In this document: in pieces, positions 1-7,201 of the stretch
How positions within the stretch are numbered: the stretch's first letter is position 1
How the letters are laid out: each line of letters starts with the position of its first letter
Assembly: GCA_947452665.1 (NCBI GenBank)
Contig: CANGEH010000097.1
Span: 1-7,830, forward strand
Source of the DNA: Caulobacteraceae bacterium
GTDB taxonomy: Bacteria > Pseudomonadota > Alphaproteobacteria > Caulobacterales > Caulobacteraceae
DNA: 7,830 nt
Reading direction: 5' to 3'
The notes under the pieces: generated by a model
What the model saw: only the letters and a program-made list of their open reading frames with translations
Told to the model about the DNA's origin: nothing
Database searches by the model: none
Translations under genes and position numbers: made by a program

Positions 1-824
1 CCATAAAACGGCTCATTATGCGAAGGCAGTACCAGGACATCATCCGGCACCTGGGCCTTGATCCGCGCCAAGGAGGTAAGCCAATCGCTCAAGGGATCAC
101 CCTCGGGCTCGGTCGGGAACACCGAAACATTGGACGAGATCTTGGGCAGGACCTGATCGCCCGAAATCAGCAGCTTTCGGTCTTCGCAATAGAGGCAGGC
201 ATGTTCGGGCGAATGGCCAGAGCCGACCACAATGCGCCACATATTATCGCCAATCTGGATCTCATCGCCATCAGACAGGCGCTTATAGCTATCGGGCAGG
301 GCATGGACGCCTTTGCCAAAGCCGCCAAATCGCGCCTTATAGGTCTCGATCGCGTCCTCATCCCAGCCTGCGGCCCGGTAAAAGCGCACACCATCTTCGG
401 GGGCTTCACGGCCGGTATCGGCGGCCAATACCCGGCAGGTGACATATTCCAGACGGCTCATCCAAAGGCGGCAATCAAATTTGCGCGTAATCCAGCCGGC
501 CATGCCGACATGGTCTGGATGCATGTGGGTGACAAACACTCGGGTTACCGGCAGGCCGCCAAGCGGTCCGGCAAAGATCTGACGCCAGGCCGCGGCGGTT
601 TCACGGGTCTGGACCCCGGTATCAACAATCGCCCAGCCCTCGCCATCGCGAATGGCCCAAAGATTGATATGGGCCAGGGCAAACGGCAAGGCCATCCGAA
701 TCCAAAGCACGCCCGGCGCAATCTCAACCGTCTCACCGTCGGCGGGCGGGCTCTCAAACGGATAGGTCAGGGCCGGGCGGCGCTCATTAATATCGGCGGG
801 ATTGTCGGGGGTACCGTCCTGCAT
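1..824 (-). CDS. MBL-fold metallo-hydrolase, 3' end outside window
   Basis: Metallo-beta-lactamase-fold hydrolase of the glyoxalase II-like type, probably cytoplasmic since no signal peptide is visible. 274 residues are present and the frame is still open at the window edge. The binuclear metal site is complete as far as it can be read: T-H-M-H-P-D-H at 99-105 (His100, His102, Asp104, His105), His204 in SGHSPEH, Asp223 in SGDQ and His269 in PSHNEPF. The VDTG strand at 67-70 is also typical of the fold. The start is fixed by an in-frame TAA at 840-842 with this ATG as the first ATG after it. An AAGGAG lies 11 bases upstream and a second AGGG closer. It is transcribed divergently from the exported repeat protein. 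The fold is certain. The substrate is unknown: the superfamily includes thioesterases, lactonases and other hydrolases, and nothing here separates them. Confidence 0.88.
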   Translation of the reverse strand, partial: MQDGTPDNPADINERRPALTYPFESPPADGETVEIAPGVLWIRMALPFALAHINLWAIRDGEGWAIVDTGVQTRETAAAWRQIFAGPLGGLPVTRVFVTHMHPDHVGMAGWITRKFDCRLWMSRLEYVTCRVLAADTGREAPEDGVRFYRAAGWDEDAIETYKARFGGFGKGVHALPDSYKRLSDGDEIQIGDNMWRIVVGSGHSPEHACLYCEDRKLLISGDQVLPKISSNVSVFPTEPEGDPLSDWLTSLARIKAQVPDDVLVLPSHNEPFY

Positions 825-911
825 ATGACCCTTGGCTCCTTAAACTGTGCGTCAAACCAAAGCCGCGCACCGGGCTCTTGCCTCCACCCATGGCGCTTAT
901 CGCAGCGGCGG

Positions 912-940
912 TCCAGCCAGAAGCGCGCACCAAGGGTCAA
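912..940 (-). promoter_or_regulatory. weak candidate promoter for the MBL-fold gene
   Basis: On the minus strand TTGACC (935-940) is followed after 17 bases by GCTGGA (912-917), which loosely resembles the alphaproteobacterial housekeeping -10 element. A second TTGACA lies just upstream at 945-950. The -10 match is poor, so this is only a candidate. It would give a 5' leader of roughly 80 bases for the gene starting at 824. Confidence 0.25.
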
Positions 941-988
941 AACCTGTCAAACGCATGCGACATATTCAGGCCAATTTGATGCGCAAAC

Positions 989-1017
989 TTGACCAAGTCG
1001 GCGCAAGCAGGCTTAAG
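989..1017 (+). promoter_or_regulatory. candidate promoter for the exported repeat protein
   Basis: TTGACC at 989-994 forms a good -35 element. After 16 to 17 bases comes GCTTAAG (1011-1017), which fits the relaxed alphaproteobacterial -10 (GCTANA-like). Transcription would begin near 1025, leaving a leader of about 40 bases before the ATG at 1067. The hexamer GCGCAA occurs at 981-986 and again at 1001-1006, flanking the -35 with a 20-base spacing; whether it is an operator is unknown. I see nothing else recognisable in the 825-1066 intergenic stretch. Confidence 0.45.
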
Positions 1018-1053
1018 CTTCGCGCCAATAACAATCTTTGCACAAAACACCCC

Positions 1054-1058
1054 AGGAG
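1054..1058 (+). promoter_or_regulatory. ribosome binding site deciding the start at 1067
   Basis: AGGAG sits 8 bases before the ATG at 1067. It supports this start over the in-frame TTG at 989, which overlaps the candidate -35 and would place 26 residues ahead of a clear signal peptide. Confidence 0.8.
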
Positions 1059-1066
1059 TGGATTTT

Positions 1067-1132
1067 ATGAGGCCATATGGATTGGGACTGGTCGCTGCGC
1101 TTGTCCTTGCGATTGCGTCCCCTGCCCTTGCG
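1067..1132 (+). other. signal peptide coding segment
   Basis: Encodes residues 1-22: a short basic start (Arg2), a Leu/Ala/Val-rich core, then S-P-A-L-A before the likely cleavage point. Cleavage one residue later, after Ala23, is also possible. No cysteine follows at +1, so it is not a lipoprotein signal. Confidence 0.85.
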
Positions 1133-2416
1133 GCAAAACCAGCTGCTGAAGCCATCCCGCCTGCTGCGCGCAAGGCTGGAATGGAAAAGGCCCCCGCTAT
1201 TATCGCCAAGGCCGGCCTCGGCTGTACCTTGACCGATGCCCGCTTTGTTGGCCAGTCCGACTCCAAAAAGGACGGGGTCAAGGTTACGACCGCCTTTTTC
1301 GAAATCGCCTGTAGCGAAGGCCTTGGCTATATCGTCCAAGCTATGTCGGATGGCTCTACGCCCCTGACCTTTGATTGCGTGGCCACCTCGGCCGATGTGG
1401 TCGGCCCAGACGGCAAGCCAAAAAAGAACTCTCTGGCCTGTGCCCTACCGGGCAATGCCGCGCCCGAGGCTGGCCTGCAGCCGATGGTCGCCAAGACCGG
1501 CAAGGCCTGCCCGATCGCTAAGGCCCGTTATATCGGCCAGAGCGCGACCAATGTTTATTATGAACTGGCCTGCCAGTCTGGCGCAGGCATGGTTATGACC
1601 GCCGCCCTGCCCGCCACATCGGACCGCAAGGTGAGCAGCATGAACTGCGCGACGTTCGAGCAGTCTGGTCAAAAGTGCTTATTGTCCACGCCCGAACAGA
1701 ACCTGGCCCCAATCAAGGCCCTGAGCACCAAGGCGGCCAAGGGTTGCGAGCCATCCGACCTGCGCTATGTGCTGTCGACGGTTGACGGATCAGACTATTA
1801 CGAAATCGCTTGTAAGACCGGCGAAGGTTATATGATGCAGGTCAAGGGCGACAATCTGGCCAAGACCATCAAGTGCGCCGAGGCAAGCTTTGTTGGCGGC
1901 GGTTGCACCCTGACCGATGCGCGCGAAGCTGAAACCCAGCAAGCTGGTCTCTATTCCAGCCTTGCCAAAAAAGCGGGCTTTAACTGCGACGTTTCAAAAT
2001 ATGCGGCCTTCCCGGTTCAGGGCAATGACAAGGAAGTCGTCGAACTGGCCTGTAAGAACCGTGAAGATGGCGGCGTGGCCATCTTCCCAACCGCAGCCGG
2101 TGCCAAACCTCAAGTCCTAAACTGCGCCCGCGCGCCGCTTGCTGGCTATCGCTGCAGCTTCTCCAAGGCCGAAGCGGCCTATCCGCTGCTGACCACGGCG
2201 CTCAAGGCCAAGGGCAAGTCGAGCTGTACCGTTTCCAATGCTCGTGCAATTGGCCGCGCCGAAACGTCTGAATTCCTTGAAGTCGCCTGCTCGGACGGCC
2301 TGCCCGGTTGGGTCTTGGAGTATGCGATCGGAACCGATGAGACCAAGTCCGTGCTCAGCTGCACCCAGGCCAAGTCGATTGGCGATGGCTGCAAGCTGCC
2401 TGGCAATACCAAATAG
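1067..2416 (+). CDS. exported five-unit cysteine-repeat protein of unknown function
   Basis: I do not recognise a named family. The 449-residue product begins with a clear Sec signal peptide: Arg2, a hydrophobic core at about 5-17, and an A-L-A motif ending at residue 22, so cleavage probably follows residue 22 or 23. There is no lipobox cysteine and no later membrane segment, so the mature protein should be periplasmic or secreted. After a short Ala/Pro/Lys-rich linker the protein consists of five related units, each with four cysteines: 53/82/104/125, 148/169/194/204, 227/249/270/280, 307/329/353/363 and 387/408/432/442. Around the second cysteine the units read like YYE(I/L)AC followed by a Gly-rich turn. 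The even cysteine count in an exported protein suggests two disulfides per unit (inference). No catalytic motif is visible; a binding or structural role is possible but unproven. It is a single-gene transcript, with its own candidate promoter and terminator. Confidence 0.9.
   Translation: MRPYGLGLVAALVLAIASPALAAKPAAEAIPPAARKAGMEKAPAIIAKAGLGCTLTDARFVGQSDSKKDGVKVTTAFFEIACSEGLGYIVQAMSDGSTPLTFDCVATSADVVGPDGKPKKNSLACALPGNAAPEAGLQPMVAKTGKACPIAKARYIGQSATNVYYELACQSGAGMVMTAALPATSDRKVSSMNCATFEQSGQKCLLSTPEQNLAPIKALSTKAAKGCEPSDLRYVLSTVDGSDYYEIACKTGEGYMMQVKGDNLAKTIKCAEASFVGGGCTLTDAREAETQQAGLYSSLAKKAGFNCDVSKYAAFPVQGNDKEVVELACKNREDGGVAIFPTAAGAKPQVLNCARAPLAGYRCSFSKAEAAYPLLTTALKAKGKSSCTVSNARAIGRAETSEFLEVACSDGLPGWVLEYAIGTDETKSVLSCTQAKSIGDGCKLPGNTK
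1223..2392 (+). repeat. five tandem four-cysteine units (protein-level repeat)
   Basis: Coding segments run from first to last cysteine of each unit: 1223-1441, 1508-1678, 1745-1906, 1985-2155 and 2225-2392. First cysteines are spaced 95, 79, 80 and 80 residues apart. In units 2-5 the gaps between successive cysteine positions are nearly constant at 21-22, 21-25 and 10 residues. Unit 1 differs, with gaps of 29, 22 and 21. The shared pattern is a Cys followed by a polar stretch with Ala-Arg or Leu-Arg and often Ile/Val-Gly, then a Glu-hydrophobic-Ala-Cys strand, a Gly-rich turn, a hydrophobic-x-Cys, and finally a Cys followed by a mostly hydrophobic or polar short segment. The repeats are diverged at the DNA level, so the duplications are old. 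Confidence 0.85.
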
Positions 2417-2441
2417 GCGCTTGCCTATGGGCTAAGCATCG

Positions 2442-2472
2442 GCCCGCCGGGGGAAACCTCGGCGGGCTTTTT
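2442..2472 (+). terminator. intrinsic terminator with GAAA tetraloop
   Basis: GCCCGCCG (2442-2449) pairs perfectly with CGGCGGGC (2460-2467). The stem continues inward with a G-T wobble and two G-C pairs to close a GAAA loop at 2453-2456, giving 11 pairs. Five T residues follow at 2468-2472. It lies 25 bases after the stop codon of the repeat protein gene and just before the 3' end of the convergent operon. On the minus strand the hairpin has no T-run after it, so it is built for plus-strand transcripts. Confidence 0.92.
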
Positions 2473-2477
2473 CTTGG

Positions 2478-4019
2478 CTAGGCCAAGGCCGCGACGATCA
2501 TACGGGGGCCCTTTTGCGTCATGGCCTCGGCCATGGCCGCGTCGAACGCCTCGGCCGTGTCGCAAGAGAAAGCCTTCATGCCCATGCCATTGGCGAGAGC
2601 GACCCAATCCATGCGCGGCGAGCCCAGATCGAGCAGGGCGCGCGCGGCTGGGCCCGGCTTGCCAGAGCCCGTGCGGGCAAATTCGATATTTAATATGCGA
2701 TAGGCGTGATTGGCAAAGATCACCACCGTGACGTCCAGGTCCTCGCGCACCATGGTCCATAGGCCCTGGACCGTATACATGGCCGCGCCGTCGCCATTGA
2801 GGGACAGGACCTTGCGGTCTGGGCAGGCAATCGCGGCCCCAATCGCCACCGGAATTCCCTGACCAATCGCGCCCCCGGTCAGCATCAGCCATTCATGCGC
2901 CCGCGCCCTTGCGGTCTGGGTATAGATGGGCAGGCCCGCAGTCACCGCATCGTCTGAAATCACCGCGCCGTCTGGCATGTGCCGAGCGATGGAATCGCCA
3001 ATCGTATAGGCATTTAGCTCGCCCTTGGGTGCACCGGGTAGGTCTAGCTCGGTTAGGGTGCCAGAGGCGGGTGCATCCATGGCATCAGCCAGAGCGATCA
3101 GGGTGGCAACCCCGTCCCCAGCCTTATCAACCAAGGTCTCAACCGCGCAGCCCTCGGGTACGAGGATGCTGGGCATATCTGGATAGGCAAAGAAGGACAC
3201 CGGCAAGGCGGTCTCGACCAGGACCATCAGGTCAGAGCCTGCCAGATCCTTGAGCGCCATTTCGCCAAAATACAGCATCCGGTCTGGCATGAAACGGCCA
3301 GCGCCGCGCGCCTGCCTTGCCACAAAGGTATCGATCAGGCCCCGCACGCCAGCGGCCTTGAGCCGTCCGGCAGCAGCAAGACCTGCCTCGCCGCAAGCCG
3401 TGCCGCCGATCAGTATGACTGGCTGTTTAGCCGCCCTTAATCGCGCCGCAGCCTCTGCAATCGCGGCCTTTGAGGGGACAGGCCGTGGCGGCACGGTGAT
3501 TTTTGGCCCGCGTTTTTCAGTCTCGGTCCAGGCACTATCGGCGGGCAGGATAAGGCTGGCGCAGCCGCCGGGCGGACCAAAACTGGCCGCCACGGCCTGA
3601 GCGGTCAGATCGCCAACCTGATCAGCGGTTTCGGCAGACCCGATCCAGTTGGAATTGGCCTTGGCCCAGGCGGCAATATCGGAATTGAGCGGCGCATCAT
3701 ATTGCCGGTGATGGGTGGCATGGTCGCCAATCACATTGACCACCGGCGTGCCCGCGCGCCTAGCATTGTGCAGATTGGCCCCGCCATTGGCATAGCCGGG
3801 TCCCAGATGCAGCAAGGTGGCCGCTGGCTTGCCCGTCATGCGGCCATAACCATCGGCCGCCCCCGTGGCCACGCCTTCAAACAGGCATAGCACCGCCCGC
3901 ATGCGCGGCTCGCGATCCAGGGCGGCGACAAATTGCATCTCACTGGTGCCGGGATTGGCAAAACAGGCCTCGACGCCATTATCGGCCAAGGTCTGGATCA
4001 GGGCATCGGCACCGTTCAT
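2478..4019 (-). CDS. ThDP-dependent enzyme, acetolactate synthase large subunit-like
   Basis: Thiamine-diphosphate enzyme of the acetolactate synthase/benzoylformate decarboxylase superfamily, 513 residues, presumably cytoplasmic. Domain order is the N-terminal pyrimidine-binding domain (about 1-165), a central domain (about 185-320) and a C-terminal pyrophosphate-binding domain (about 345-513). Visible landmarks are NPGTSE at 22-27, the ThDP-activating Glu48 in LFEG, and GDG at 409-411 with Asn437 closing the GDG-x25-N cofactor motif. His71 in LLHLGPG falls where benzoylformate decarboxylase has its active-site His70, but the region around 285-290 (SFFAYP) lacks the second active-site histidine (His281) of that enzyme. 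It is shorter than the usual biosynthetic acetolactate synthase (about 560-600). Close relatives are commonly annotated as acetolactate synthase; a 2-keto acid decarboxylase or lyase role is equally possible. It is the last gene of the operon, 21 bases after the ligase gene, with GGAG (4026-4029) 6 bases before the ATG. Confidence 0.85.
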   Translation of the reverse strand: MNGADALIQTLADNGVEACFANPGTSEMQFVAALDREPRMRAVLCLFEGVATGAADGYGRMTGKPAATLLHLGPGYANGGANLHNARRAGTPVVNVIGDHATHHRQYDAPLNSDIAAWAKANSNWIGSAETADQVGDLTAQAVAASFGPPGGCASLILPADSAWTETEKRGPKITVPPRPVPSKAAIAEAAARLRAAKQPVILIGGTACGEAGLAAAGRLKAAGVRGLIDTFVARQARGAGRFMPDRMLYFGEMALKDLAGSDLMVLVETALPVSFFAYPDMPSILVPEGCAVETLVDKAGDGVATLIALADAMDAPASGTLTELDLPGAPKGELNAYTIGDSIARHMPDGAVISDDAVTAGLPIYTQTARARAHEWLMLTGGAIGQGIPVAIGAAIACPDRKVLSLNGDGAAMYTVQGLWTMVREDLDVTVVIFANHAYRILNIEFARTGSGKPGPAARALLDLGSPRMDWVALANGMGMKAFSCDTAEAFDAAMAEAMTQKGPRMIVAALA

Positions 4020-4040
4020 GAAAGGCTCCAGCTCAAAAGG

Positions 4041-5831
4041 TCAAAAGCAAAGGACATCCGCATCGGGATGATCAACAAAAAGGCGCTCGACCGAGGCCAC
4101 GCGGATCTGGCGCGACAGGGCCTGATTGATATAGCCCTTATCGGTAATCTCGCCTGAGATCGGGTCAGGCGCATCGGCCAAGATTATGGCCCGGGCAATC
4201 TTGCTACCGCCGCCCTTGGCCTGGGCATTCATTTTTTCGAGCCCGGCCAAAATCGCATCCCGGACGGCCGCAGGGTCACCCAGTTGGGCACAGTATGGCC
4301 CATTCAGGAATAGCAGCAGGCCAACACCCGCCTGCCCCTCGCCGCACACCACCGCGTCTGAAACCGCCCCGCCAATGGCCGAGACCGCGGCAATGCGCAA
4401 AGAGCCTGCCGCGACAAATGTGCCAGACGCCAGCTTGAAATTCTCAACCAGACGCCCGTCAAACACCAGACCCGCTTCGGGATCAGCCTCGTCCAATAGA
4501 CGGGCCGCATCGCCCAGCTTGTAAAAGCCGTCCTCATCGAAGGCCTTGGCCGACAGTTCTGGCGCGCCATAATAGCCGGGCGAAACCTGGGGGCCCTTGA
4601 CCCGCATTTCAAACTTATTGCCCTCAGGCGCCAGCTTAACCGAGGTTCCGGGCACAGGCAGGCCGCACATGCCGGTGCGGTCATTGAGCCAATGAATATT
4701 GCTCGCGGTCGGGCCGGTCTCGGTCGAGCCATAGCCGGTGGCAAAGGTCAGGCGCTCGCCGGTCAGGCGCACGGCCACGGCCTGGATGCGGTCGCAAATA
4801 CTCTGGGCCAGATTCGCCCCGCCATATTGCAGGACCCGCACGCGCGAGAAAAACGTCCGCGCCAAGGCCTCATCCTGTTCCAAGGCGCCCACGAACAGGC
4901 CCCATCCAGCCGGGACCATATTGTGGTAGGTCGGAGCAATCTCACGCAAATTGCGCAGGGTTTCCTCAAACCGTCCGGGTGTTGGCTGGCCGGTGTCGAT
5001 ATACAGGCTCCCGCCGCGATGGGTGACCATGTGCAAGATGGCATTGGCCCCGAGACTATGGCTCCAGGGCGCGGCATTGACCACAATCGGCGGGTCGGGG
5101 TCATTATAGCAGGCGGTGATCTGGGCCGCATTGGTGCAGATATTGCTGTGCAGGCCGATGACGGCCTTGGGCTTACCCGTGGAGCCAGAGGTGAGCAAAA
5201 GCTTGGCAATATCGCTCGGCACAGCGGTCGCTGGTATTGGTGGTGACATGGCCAGGTCGGCAAGGCGAAGGTCCCTGGGCCGCGCATTTTGGCTGGCAAT
5301 GACGGCCAAGCCGGCAAGGGCTGGACTATCCAGGGCTCCGGCAAAGGCCTTGGCGTCATCGACATAGACCGCCGCTGGCTTGATTAAGTCCACCGCATAG
5401 GCCAGCCGCGAAAGATCCGCCCCCGCCAGCCCATATTGCGGCGAGACCGGCGCGATCGGGGCCCCTAGGCTCATGGCCGCATAAGAGATCAGGGCCTGGT
5501 CGATACTATTGCGCGCCAGGATCAAGAGCGGCTGGCCCCGTTCCAGACCCATGGCCGCCAAACCGCCAGCGATAGCCGCGACCTTGGCCGCGCCCTCGCC
5601 ATAACCCAAGTGCTCCCAACCCTCACCCGCCCTTTGGGCCAGCCACAGCCGGTCTGGATCAAAACTGGCCCACCGCTCCAGCGCCGCCGTCATGGTCAGG
5701 TCCTCTGTGACCACCGGCGTGGTATTGGTCATGACCAGGCCGCCATCGGCGCGGCGCTCGACCACCACTTGACGCGAGCCATAGCGCGCATCGCGAAACG
5801 GCGCGGAGCCTATATCGACCAGACCATCCAT
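4041..5831 (-). CDS. feruloyl-CoA synthase-like acyl-CoA ligase
   Basis: ANL-superfamily adenylating enzyme, 596 residues, expected to activate an aromatic carboxylic acid to its CoA thioester with ATP (acid + ATP + CoA to acyl-CoA + AMP + PPi) in the cytoplasm. Motifs in order are the phosphate-binding loop LTSGSTGKPK at 213-222, YGSTET at 367-372, YKLGD at 437-441, a FDGRLVENFK segment at 457-466 and ITDKGYINQ at 562-570, with Lys565 in the position of the adenylation lysine. The FDGR...FKLASGTFV segment and the GEITDKGYINQ end are characteristic of feruloyl-CoA synthases rather than fatty-acid or acetate ligases, as is the N-terminal VVVERRADG. The start has AAGGA (5842-5846) at 10 bases. 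It follows the dihydroorotase-like gene by 32 bases. No hydratase/lyase or vanillin dehydrogenase gene accompanies it here, so ferulate itself is only the likeliest substrate; other cinnamates or benzoates are possible. Confidence 0.82.
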   Translation of the reverse strand: MDGLVDIGSAPFRDARYGSRQVVVERRADGGLVMTNTTPVVTEDLTMTAALERWASFDPDRLWLAQRAGEGWEHLGYGEGAAKVAAIAGGLAAMGLERGQPLLILARNSIDQALISYAAMSLGAPIAPVSPQYGLAGADLSRLAYAVDLIKPAAVYVDDAKAFAGALDSPALAGLAVIASQNARPRDLRLADLAMSPPIPATAVPSDIAKLLLTSGSTGKPKAVIGLHSNICTNAAQITACYNDPDPPIVVNAAPWSHSLGANAILHMVTHRGGSLYIDTGQPTPGRFEETLRNLREIAPTYHNMVPAGWGLFVGALEQDEALARTFFSRVRVLQYGGANLAQSICDRIQAVAVRLTGERLTFATGYGSTETGPTASNIHWLNDRTGMCGLPVPGTSVKLAPEGNKFEMRVKGPQVSPGYYGAPELSAKAFDEDGFYKLGDAARLLDEADPEAGLVFDGRLVENFKLASGTFVAAGSLRIAAVSAIGGAVSDAVVCGEGQAGVGLLLFLNGPYCAQLGDPAAVRDAILAGLEKMNAQAKGGGSKIARAIILADAPDPISGEITDKGYINQALSRQIRVASVERLFVDHPDADVLCF

Positions 5832-5863
5832 GCTGTTCGTATCCTTACCCTCGATGGACGACC

Positions 5864-7201
5864 TTAAGCCTCGCCCAAGGTTTCGTTAAAGCGCACCGGC
5901 GCGCCTTGGCCCTGAGCAATCACTTCGTCATCGCGCATGATAATCTGCCCACGGATGATTGTCGCTATCGGCCAACCTTGTGTCTCAAACCCGTCAAACG
6001 GGGTCCAGCCAGAGCGGGTGGCCATCTGCTCATGGGTAATGGTCCGGCGGGCCTTGAGATCGACAATGGTCAGGTCGGCATCATAGCCCTCGGCGACCCG
6101 GCCCTTATCGGCGAGGCCAAACACACGCTGTGGGCCGTGCGAAGTTAGGTCGACAAATCGCTCGAGCGTCAGACGGCCATTGGCGACATGGGTCAGCATG
6201 ATCGGCACCAGGGTCTGGACGCCGGGCATACCCGATGGCGAGGCCGGATAGGGTCTGGCCTTTTCCTCACGCGTATGCGGCGCGTGGTCAGAGCCCATCA
6301 CATCGGCAACCCCCATAGTAATCCCGCGCCACAGGCCCGGCTGGTGCGAGGCATCGCGGATCGGCGGATTCATCTGGGCAAAGCCCTTGAGCGCCTCATA
6401 GGCCTCTGGTCCGACCAGGGTCAGGTGCTGCGGGGTCAGTTCAACACTGGCAACATCCTTGTGCTTGGCCAAAAAGTCGATTTCCTGAGCTGTGGTGACG
6501 TGTAGCACATGGATACGCTTGCCCAGACGTTTGGCGATCGAGACCAGCCGCTCGGTGGATTGGATCGCGGTTTGCGGATCACGCACTTCGGGGTGGCTGG
6601 TCCAGTCGCCGGTGCGGGCCAGAGACCGGCGCTCGGCCAAGCGGTATTCATCTTCGGAATGAAAGGCGGCGCGGCGCGAAATATTGCGCAAGACCGCTTC
6701 AACGCCCGCATCATCGGCCACCAATAGCGAACCGGTCGAGGCGCCCATAAACACCTTGATCCCGCAACAGCCGGGCAGGCGCTCCATCTCGCCCAGAAAC
6801 GCCGTATTGGCGTGGGTGCCACCGACATAAAAGGCATGATCACAATGCATGCGGCCCTTGGCGCGGCTGAGCTTGTCCATCAGGGCATCTGGGTCAGTCG
6901 TGGTCGGCTCGGTATTGGGCATTTCGAACACAGCGGTGACGCCGCCTAGGACCGCGCCGCGCGAACCGGTCTCAAGGTCTTCTTTCCATTCCAGGCCCGG
7001 CTCACGAAAATGCACCTGGCTGTCTATAACGCCGGGCAGGATGGTCAGGCCCGCGGCATCAAAAATCTGATCGGCAGAGGCCTGGCCCAGATCGCCCACG
7101 GCAATAATCTTGCCGCCGCGCACGCCAATATCAGCAAGGCCTCGCCCAGCATGATTGACCAGCACGCCGCCGCGCACGATCAGGTCAAAGGTCTGGGTCA
7201 T
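5864..7201 (-). CDS. dihydroorotase-like cyclic amidohydrolase
   Basis: Amidohydrolase-superfamily protein of 445 residues, the usual length for class I dihydroorotases, which reversibly close N-carbamoyl-aspartate to dihydroorotate in pyrimidine synthesis. Visible are the metal-site segment DSQVHFREPG at 60-69, MPNT at 94-97, Lys149 in GIKVFMG as the candidate carbamylated lysine, His181 in HSEDE, His234 in HVLHVTT, and GSDHAPH at 303-309 with catalytic Asp305. Arg66 and Asn96 match the residues that hold the substrate carboxylate in dihydroorotases and argue against a hydantoinase. The odd point is Gln62, where the canonical enzymes have the first His of the HxH metal pair. From memory, an alphaproteobacterial subgroup annotated as dihydroorotase shares this Gln. 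The start overlaps the stop of the glycosyltransferase gene (ATGA), with AAGGA (7212-7216) 10 bases upstream, implying translational coupling. No pyrB is next to it, so a role outside de novo pyrimidine synthesis is possible. Confidence 0.85.
   Translation of the reverse strand: MTQTFDLIVRGGVLVNHAGRGLADIGVRGGKIIAVGDLGQASADQIFDAAGLTILPGVIDSQVHFREPGLEWKEDLETGSRGAVLGGVTAVFEMPNTEPTTTDPDALMDKLSRAKGRMHCDHAFYVGGTHANTAFLGEMERLPGCCGIKVFMGASTGSLLVADDAGVEAVLRNISRRAAFHSEDEYRLAERRSLARTGDWTSHPEVRDPQTAIQSTERLVSIAKRLGKRIHVLHVTTAQEIDFLAKHKDVASVELTPQHLTLVGPEAYEALKGFAQMNPPIRDASHQPGLWRGITMGVADVMGSDHAPHTREEKARPYPASPSGMPGVQTLVPIMLTHVANGRLTLERFVDLTSHGPQRVFGLADKGRVAEGYDADLTIVDLKARRTITHEQMATRSGWTPFDGFETQGWPIATIIRGQIIMRDDEVIAQGQGAPVRFNETLGEA

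Noticed and set aside
18..992. Long plus-strand open frame of 324 codons opposite the MBL-fold gene
   Set aside because: It is antisense to a gene with a complete metal-binding motif set, its own translation shows no recognisable domain, and its frame is open because of the codon bias of the minus-strand gene.
989..1066. Upstream TTG start extending the repeat protein by 26 residues
   Set aside because: It would bury the signal peptide, has no good ribosome binding site, and overlaps the candidate -35. The ATG at 1067 has AGGAG at 8 bases.
2401..2480. Bidirectional terminator serving both convergent transcripts
   Set aside because: The hairpin is symmetric, but on the minus strand it is followed by CGATGC with no T-run, so only the plus-strand role is supported.
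4692..5246. Plus-strand open frame of 184 codons inside the acyl-CoA ligase gene
   Set aside because: Antisense shadow of conserved ligase motifs, including the phosphate-binding loop region; no domain is recognisable in its translation.
4763..5365. Minus-strand open frame of 200 codons in another frame within the ligase gene
   Set aside because: It is Pro/Arg/Ser-rich, typical of an off-frame reading of GC-rich DNA, and the overlapping ligase frame carries all expected motifs without interruption, so it is not evidence of a frameshift.
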